The translations under genes and the position numbers were made by a program. Shown in pieces: positions 54,001 to 63,000 of a stretch of DNA of 64,000 nucleotides (positions are counted from its first letter, which is position 1; every line of letters begins with the position of its first letter). Origin of the DNA: Antedon mediterranea (Eukaryota > Echinodermata > Crinoidea > Comatulida > Antedonidae); contig NC_092679.1 of the NCBI RefSeq assembly GCF_964355755.1, forward strand, positions 14,810,932 through 14,874,931, given 5' to 3'. Below the pieces are notes generated by a model. The model was not told where the DNA came from and did not search any database. It worked only from the letters and a program-made list of their open reading frames with translations.

Positions 54001-57000
54001 AATATTTTGAATGAAATGTTTTGAATGAAATGTTTTGAATGAAATGTTTTGAATGAAATGTTTTGAATGAAATGTTTTAAATGAAATGTTTTGAATGAAA
54101 TGTTTTGAATGAAATGTTTGAATTGAATTGAAAAGTCAAACTATTGGTGGCGTATGTCATTCTCGCTCGCGATTATTTTCTCAACCTCTTAGGCCTAAGC
54201 CTGGGTACCCTCATCTCCTTTCTTCCACGCTGCCTTTACAGAGAATCCTAACAGATCTGGGTTCGGAAATATGTATTCCAATGTTTCAGGTCTGTTAGGG
54301 AGTCTCTGTAAAGGATTCATATTGATGACAGCGTTGAAAGGAGATGAGGGTACCCATGCTTAGGCGCGCCTATTAAGAGGTTGAAAAAAAATCTCGAGCG
54401 GGAATGACATACGCCGCCAATAGTTTGACTTTTCAATTCAATTCAAACATTTCATTCAAAACATTTCATTCAAAACATTTCATTCAAAACATTTCATTCA
54501 AAACATTTTATTCAAAACATTTCATTCAAAACATTTCAATCAAAACATTTCATTCAAAAAATTCAATTCAAAGCATTCAATTCAAAACATTTCATTCATA
54601 TATCACGCCATTCAATTCATATCGATGCATTTCATTCACATATCGCGTCATAAAATTCATATCATCGAAATGTTGCGTAAACGGCGTTCCATAATAAAAG
54701 GTCTTTTGGTATTTTCTTGTAGCTTTAGGTGTCAATAATTACCAAAAAAATTTTGCAGCCTTCTAGTTGCTGCGTTAGTGAGATATTGAGGGTCAGAGGT
54801 CAGTGACCTTTTTGTGGCATTTGATGGCTCATAACTCCTCAACTCCTGGGTTTAAAAAGACAAATGTGGTTTCTAGATCTATGTTTTAGTGGTCAAACAA
54901 CAAAATAAAGTTTTTGCAAATTTCGGGTTACTTGTGCCATTGGTCAGATAGTCGGGTCAAAGGTCATTGACCTTTATTCATTAATAACTACTGCTAGTCT
55001 AGGACCTGAGTAAGATTTGTATGCATTCAATTTAGGAGAGAATATCTCAACTGTTATAAGATAATTTGACCCCAAGGAACAATATAGGATATGTGTCAAA
55101 TTCGTTATCTGGGGCGAAAATGCCCAAAATTGGGGTCAAGGGTTAGAAATGTGTGGTTCAAATATCTCGACAACCACTTGTCATACAGATTTGCTTTTGG
55201 TGTCAAATTGTTCAGAATATACATATTTATATTCGGTCTAACACAACTTTTACCCAAAAAAATGACCGGAAATGCTTTTACTGACCTTTGACCAAAAAAC
55301 ACATTTTCGGGTTAAATTATTATTTAAAATGTCAATGGACACACTGTATGGTATCAAATGAAAGCATATACAATATGCTACCCATTGCTACCCAACTTGT
55401 ATTGAACATTTTTGAATTAGGAATCTAATCTTATGGAAAATGTGCCTAATTTGATTACTTTTATACAAAAAATGAATATTTAGTAGCGTAATTGTTGTGC
55501 TTATTTATATAATGTTAAATAATTTTAAATAAGTGTTTGGAAGAACTATTTGGTATCAAATAAAAGCCCATACAATATTCTATCCATTGCTATCCAACTT
55601 GTAATACAAATCTGTAATTATGATGCTACTTTGGTGAAAAATGTGCATATTTTATTGCTTTTTGACAAAAATGGGTATACATTACCAGATAATTTATTTT
55701 GGTTTATTTATGATATTAAATAATTCAAATGTTTGAAAAGACATATTTGGTATAGGGGTGTTTTCCAATCGTGGTATACACTGTCCAATGCATGTCTATC
55801 TTGAAAAATACACGCATACAATAATACGAGGATGCTTCGCATTTTCCTATCTCCTCCTACGATAATTATTTTTAATGGATGAAAACCGGTTGAACAGCTC
55901 GAGTACAGCATCATAATGTTGAAGACAGACCTATTTTCTTAAAAACATACTATTTTGATAGATTTAATATACATTTATACAAATGTATTGATTTCCGATG
56001 AATGGAACATTCCAATAATAACTCTTTGCTTTAACACAAGTACCACCAGCTGTAGGTAAATTTATTGGCCCTTGGGGAATTAACCTAAAACGTATATATA
56101 GATATACGCCCGTATTCTTAAACCGGACTTTAGTCGTAGTTCAAGCTAAAACTAAAAAAATGACGTCATTTGAATTCATAAACCGAACTTCAACTAAATC
56201 ACCGACTAAATCAGGCCAACCTCGACTAAATCGAGACGGATTTTGATCGATTTTTTTTAGTCCTGGAGGGGGCAGACTAAATGGTCGACTAAATGTTTTT
56301 TAAACGATGTTTATAAAAAACGTAACAGTCATTGAGTTGTTATATTGGCCAGATATTGAAGAATGAAATATCTATATTTATATTAGCTTAATTAAATATA
56401 CATTGGTATAAATTATAATAATGAAAATCATCTTTATTTACAACTGTATACAAATTACATTATTTTCTTCGCGCAAGTCCGACTTGAGCTACGTCACGCC
56501 ATAGCGACAATGGGAGATGCGGCAATTCACCACGCGATGGAATGTTTAGGGGGCCTAGCGCTTTCTTGTCACGCTATGAAGTGCGTGGTTCGTGGCGATC
56601 ATACTTTGTTGGAGGCCTAGAAAATATAAAAGTTACCGTACCGCCATGGTTCCTAAATATATTTTGAAGATTTTATTTGTTGTTAATCAAATATACTTCA
56701 CTGTTAAATTAATACTGATATTGTTCTAATAATTAACGATTAAAATTATTTTTCATGTATATAGTCCTGATGCGTAAAAAGTGTTGTAAGAAGTGAAAAG
56801 TGATATCAATGCGCAAAATTTCGTCTGCTCCTCAAATACTCTCTTGTCATTGGCCAATGTAACGTGTGCAACTCGACTAAAAGCTCGACTTCATTAAGTC
56901 GAACTGCAAACTTCGACTACTTCGTTTTTGAATCGAATTTGAAGTAATAGCTCGAACTACGACTTTTCCAAGTCGAACTTCGAACTACGACTAAAGTCCG

Positions 57001-60000
57001 GTTTAAGAATACGGGCGTAAGTATTGCAATAAATACGTATTAACATTTGTGGTCGCCATTGAATTTACTGTGAGTGTGGGTACTGTTAGATGTATAACAC
57101 AATCATGTACAAATAAACGTATTACTGTGAGTGTAGGCCCTACTGTTATATAGAACGTACAATATACAAATAAACTGTAGTACTGACAGTTGCTTCTCAA
57201 CGTTTGTATTAATTAATAATTACAAAGAATATAAACGTTGTAGTGGTACGTGTATCGTTACATGTACTATCGTATTCTATTTCAATCGACTATGACAGTG
57301 ACAGTTTTAACAATAAAGTATTAAGTCGCAAATGTGTTACTGTATCAAGTGGTATATTATTTATAGGCCTGTGAGTAGGCCCTACTGTTATACAAAACGT
57401 ACAATATACAAATAAACTGTACTACTGACAGTTGCTTCTCAATGTTTGTATTAATTAATAATTACAAAGAATATAAACGTTGTAGTGGTACGTGTATCGT
57501 TACATGTACATGCTATTTCAATGGACTATAACAGTGACAGTTTTAACAAAGTATTAAAATCGCAAATGTGTTACTGTATCAAGTGGTATATTATTTATAG
57601 GCCTATTAAACATGAAAAACATATTTTGTTACTGAGTAGATAAAGAATATATTAAAACATTGTTCTTCTTTGTACCCATATCCTCTTCCCCATCCCTCAA
57701 CCCTAATGTTACACACAAAACACAAATTGGGTTTGTTTAAATGAGTCCAAATAACAAATTTGGACTCATTTTGTGACAAGGTTCTCTTTCGGAAGTAATT
57801 CCCAGTGTGCTAATTTCAGTTTAATACATAAATCATCGTGTCTATTTAATTCGTTTCTGTAAACAATAATAACTATTATCATCCTGCAGTACGTACATTA
57901 AAAAAAAAGCATTTTTTTACGCTGAAATTACTGTGTATTCGAGAACCATCTAGTTTTATTAAATTTAGACAAAAATGAGTATAAATTAATGTAAGTTTAT
58001 TTTGGGTGAAATAATTCTAGCGTTGTAATGAAATATTTGGTATAAAAAAGAAAAGAATTAGTTGTAGTTTATTAAGTTCTTTATTTGGTAGACCAAACAA
58101 AATGGCATTGCAGTAGTCTAACCGTGATGTTATTAGTTTATGGACAAGTTTAATAAGCGAGGAGTGGGTTAAGGATTTGCGAATTGATCTTATGTTACGA
58201 AGGTGGTAGGTATTAGATTTACTAATGTTCTTGATATGTCTGGACATAATCATTGCTGAGTCAAATACAACTCCGATATATCTAACCTCCAACGATGATG
58301 TGATTGATGTTTCTAGCAATGGCCAATTTCTTGAAGTGTTTTGAATGAATAAATAAGATTTCTGTTTTACCAGGGTTAAAAAGAGCATGTTTTTAGTTAG
58401 CCAATCCTGAACATCAACAACACAAGCTTCGATAACCGACTTCGCCTCATTAAACTCTGCTGAATTAAAGCTGATGTATCATCTGCGTACACATGATATT
58501 GGACACAATGTCTTTTAATGATATCACTCATGGGCGAGGTGTAAACTAAAAACAATACTGGACCCAGTATTGATCCTTGAGGAACACCGCATTTCAGGTC
58601 GATAGAGGTGGATTTGACATTACCAATCTGGACCTGCTGCTTCCCAGAAGACAAATATGACTTGAACTAATTTAGAGCAGATCCACGGATACCAATAGAC
58701 GAGAGTCTTGCAATAATAATGGAATAGTCCATGGTATCAGAAGCTGCCGACAGGTCGAGGTACACAGAAAAAAGACAATTACCTTTATCCAGAGCTAAAA
58801 TAATATCTTTATGCACCTTGAGAATGGCTGACTCTGTACTGTGGCGCTTTCTATATGCTGATTGAAGAGGGTCGAACAGATTATTGTCGTCAAGAAAATG
58901 TTTGAGATCTAAAGCAACGCATTTCTCAAGGATCTTGGATAAGAAAGCGACATTAGAAATAGATCGAAAATTTGCCATGCAAGTATGTGAAGGCGTCTTT
59001 AAAATAAGTGTAACTAGACCCAACTTCAAATCATCAGGAAAGGTCGTACCAGTTGATAAAGATAAATTAATAATAATTCTAAATACTGAAGTCAATTATG
59101 CACATTTTCCATAAAGTTATATTCCTAATTAAAAATGTTTAATACAAGTTGGGTAGCAATGGGTATATGCTTTCATTTTATACCATACAGTGTGTCCATT
59201 GACATTTTATGGAATAATTTAACCCGAAAATGTGTTTTTTTGGTCATTTTTTGGTCAAAGGTCAGTAAAAGCATTTCCGGTCATTTTTTGGGGTAAAAGT
59301 TGTGTTAGACTGATTATAAATATGTATATTCTGAACAATTTGACACCAAAAGCAAATCTGTATGACAAGTGGTTGTCGAGATATAAGAACCACACATTTC
59401 TAACCTTTGACCCCGATTTTGGGCATGTTCGCCCCAGATAACGAATTTGGCACATATCCCATGTTGTTCCTTGGGGTCTAATTATCCTATAACAGTTGAG
59501 ATATTCTCTCCTAAATAAAATGCATACAAATCTTACCAAGGTCCTAGACTAGCAGTAGTTATTAATGAATAAAGGTCAATGACCTTTGACCCGACTATCT
59601 GACCAATGGCACAAGTAACCCGAAATTTGCAAAAACTTTATTTTGTTGTATGACCACTAAAACATAGATGTAGGCACAACATTTGTCTTTTTAAACCCAG
59701 GAGTTGAGGAGTTATGAGCCATCAAATGCCACAAAAAGGTCACTGACATTTGACCCTCAATATCTCACTAACGCAGCAACTAGAAGGCTGCAAAAATTTT
59801 TTGGTATTTATTCACACCTAAAGCTACAAGAAAATACCAAAAGACCTTTTATTAGAATTTTTTCAAGGTTACATAGGATAAATGTCACATATAGCCTGTA
59901 CTAATAATTTAACCAAATTATTTTTGAGGGGAACAATATACCTTTAAGGGAAATAATTTACAATAATTTAGATACAATTACAGGAATTATTTTATGGAAT

Positions 60001-63000
60001 ATGTCAAAATGGTTTCTTAAAACTTTGGCTTGGAATGTATTATGTTTTGGTTTTATAATTCAGACAATTAGTAAATATCAAACATGCTACTGTTGTTGAG
60101 AATATAAATCAAAATTACTGAAAAAATTGCAGATTCTCCGATCTCAAAGGAGATACAAAATAAAATAAGCAAAAAGCTAAATCAAAATGATAAATTAAAA
60201 CATCCAGAATATATATACAGTACTGTATACTGAATGTAAACATTCATAGCCATCTTGTTTAATTGGATGGCCAAAGCACATATTGATTGGCATTCTTTTA
60301 AATCTGGGGTAAACATAACGTTATTCCTGATATTCCATTATAAATGATAATCAATGTTCTTTTTAATTATAAACTTGTACTTGTTGAAAAGTTTATAATG
60401 CAAAATGTGTGATTAGACGGTTGATTTAGAAATAAATTAAATGACAGCCTTGGTGATTGTAGTAGATGTTTAAAATCCTTGAAACAATCATTTTCTATTG
60501 CCTATTTCAATGTATGTTGAAGCAGTTATATCCATCACCGAGTCTTGGCTAGATGAGACTGTTCCTGATAATGAAGTAAACATAGATAGATATACCTTAG
60601 TTCGCAATGATAGATCTTCTCGTAGAGGAGGTGGAGTATGTATGTATGTGCGTACGGACAAAGCGTTTACCAAGAGAGAAGATTTAATGGACAATAATGT
60701 TGAATCAGTATGGATTGAACTCAACCTCCCGGATACAAAACCAATCGTTGTTGGAACCTATTACCGTCCTCCTGAACAGAATGTCAACAATTTTCTAAAC
60801 TTTTTCGAAGACACTGTAAATAAAATTAACAACCTTGAAACCATCATAAATGGTGATTTTAACATAAATACTAACAGAGATTGTACTCAATCTACGAATT
60901 ATAAAAATGTTCTCGAATTACTAGGATTCTCTAACTTGATAAGTGAAGACACTCGTAAAGCTCTTGATTCATGTAGAGTATGGCTTGTCGATAACAAACT
61001 ATCTATCAATATCAGTAAAACTGAATCTATCATATTTTGTACCCAAAAACGACTTCAACGTTTACGATCTTTCAATATTATTTCTCATGGCCTTACTTTA
61101 ACGGGTTCTAAGTCAGTAAAATATTTAGGTATAGAACTTGATAGTTCTGCCTCTTGTAACAACATCGCCAAAAGTGTTATAAAAAAGGCGAATAGTAGAT
61201 TAAGGTATTTATATGGTCAGGCTAGTTGCTTGGACAAAAACACAAAAAAACTGTTATGCCCTGCCTTAATTCAATGCTTGTTTGATTACTGTGCTTCGAC
61301 TTGGTATGAAGGTATTGACAAAGTTTTGAAGCAAAAACTACAGACCACTCAGAACAAATTTGTGCGTTTTATTTACGGTTTCGGACCACGATCTCATATT
61401 GGTCAGAAGGAGTTATCAGACATTGGCATGCTTAAGGTGGAAAGTAGAGTAAAATTTCTCAGGCTTTGTAATGTTCATAAAATTGTCAATAACAATGCAG
61501 CTCCATATCTATCTGAACATTTCTCACGGACATCCACAATCCACACACATAACACACGCCAACGTAATGTTAATCTGGTTTTACCTCTACTTAAAGGAAA
61601 TAAACAGTCTCATTCTATTTTTTTCTTCTCTGCTATCAAAGACTGGAACGCTCTTCCATCAAACTTAAAATTAATTTCCAACTTAACTACCTTCAAATCT
61701 CATATTAAAAAACATTTTGAACGCAATATTTTATATTTAGAATAATTTTGATAACTATAATGGTCTTGATTACGTGCAATTTTTCTCATTTCTTGTTTGC
61801 TTTCTCTTTTAATTTTTCTGTTTTACTGGGCTTTATTTTAATGTATATTTATATATTTATAGTTTTATTAATGTTGTATTTTCTCTTGTTTGTTATGTGC
61901 AATTTGGACCCCATTGGAAATGGGCTGGTTTTTCCGGCCTAATGGGTGTTCCTGATGCTCGTTATTTTGTCTTTTGTCTGTTTGTTATTTTAATGTTGAG
62001 CATCAAATAAATTCAATCAATCAATCAATCAATCAAGTGGCCGAGCGTTTAAACAGAGGCATCAAAAACCATAGCCATAATATCAACACAGGTTCAAGAT
62101 AATCCTTGGCTTGGTGGTTGTGATGCTTGGCTACCACTCCAAGGGTCCTGGGTTCAAGCCCAATCACATGTCAGGATTTTTTCGAAGGATAAAATTACAA
62201 CTTCAAAAATGTTTTTGTTCATTCGTATATTATTTAAACACCTATTTTTACTAGGCTCTAAACATATATTTTTAAAATTAATATAGTATTACTGACCTTT
62301 GACATTTCAAGCTTGGAAGCAGTGGACATAATCTGTTCCTTTTCCAACATATCCAGCTCTTTGCTTGTCTTCTCCAGTAGGTCTCCAACAAGACTTCGTA
62401 CTTTAAGGTAACTCTCCAGCAGCTTCAAGTCATTCTTTCGTTGCTTGATCAGGTCTTTGGTAGAATCCACCAAACTCTTCAGATCTTCCTGCAGTTGGTC
62501 AAGGTCTTTATTTGGAACACTACTCAGTCTTTGATACTTGTTGACCAAGGTTTGAATTTCTGGATTTTTACCTTTTATTAATCCAAGTAATTCCTAAAAT
62601 AAAACAAATTTAAACGTGAAATGAAAATTATGTATAAATGCAACAGCAAAAATAATTCTTATAAAGTGGAGCGCCATGTCTCTATAAAAAGATATAAAAC
62701 AACTGTTAGTATTCAGTATCAACAACAAAACATATCCATATATAAATCATATGCGCAGTCTGATTGCTTTGTTGAAAACAATTTAATTTCGTTAAAATCA
62801 GACTACGGAAAGTTCCATTTCTTACAACCGTAGTTGTAGTCCGATTCCTACATTCGAAAATGTAGGGAGTTACCTTGGTTTCTGGACAGTTATGGTTCTT
62901 CTCACCTGGAGTTTAAAAGTACACATGTGAAATATAAAGAACACAACTTTTTGAAGAGTAGGTAGGGGGTTACCTCCAGCTTATTTTTTAGTACATGTTT

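Larger units (their letters stand above)
53830..59898. mobile_element. 6 kb composite with about 0.75 kb inverted arms
   Basis: The left arm (53,830-55,447, interrupted by an 823-bp foldback) and right arm (59,097-59,898) are reverse complements over about 780 bases. Examples are TAGCTTTAGGTGT / ACACCTAAAGCTA, GCAGCCTTCTAGTTGCTGCG / CGCAGCAACTAGAAGGCTGC, and the segment around CATTTCCGGTCA. The centre carries a palindromic MITE, a tandem duplication and a piece of reverse transcriptase. It could be a long-TIR element that captured other sequence, or an inverted duplication. Confidence 0.7.
50285..62296. other. SYNE1: Largest upstream intron (12 kb), transposon-rich
   Basis: This intron separates e3 from e4 (phase 0). 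It contains the alternative first exon (51,767-51,832), TIR elements and foldbacks between 52.6 and 60 kb, two non-LTR retrotransposon remnants and a SINE. The 50,285-51,480 stretch holds nothing I can identify. Confidence 0.7.

Noticed and set aside
54404-54694. Plus-strand open frame of 96 codons rich in FHSKHFIQN-type repeats
   Set aside because: It is produced by the 14-bp array in the right half of the foldback element; the periodicity, not selection, keeps it open.
59255-59539. Minus-strand frame of 94 codons and its mirror at 55,091-55,291
   Set aside because: The two frames are reverse-complement images within the inverted arms, have no recognised motif, and differ by scattered changes without evidence of codon constraint.
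60498-61745. 415-codon open frame as a host gene
   Set aside because: Endonuclease and RT C-terminal motifs and the (TCAA)n tail show it is a deleted LINE.
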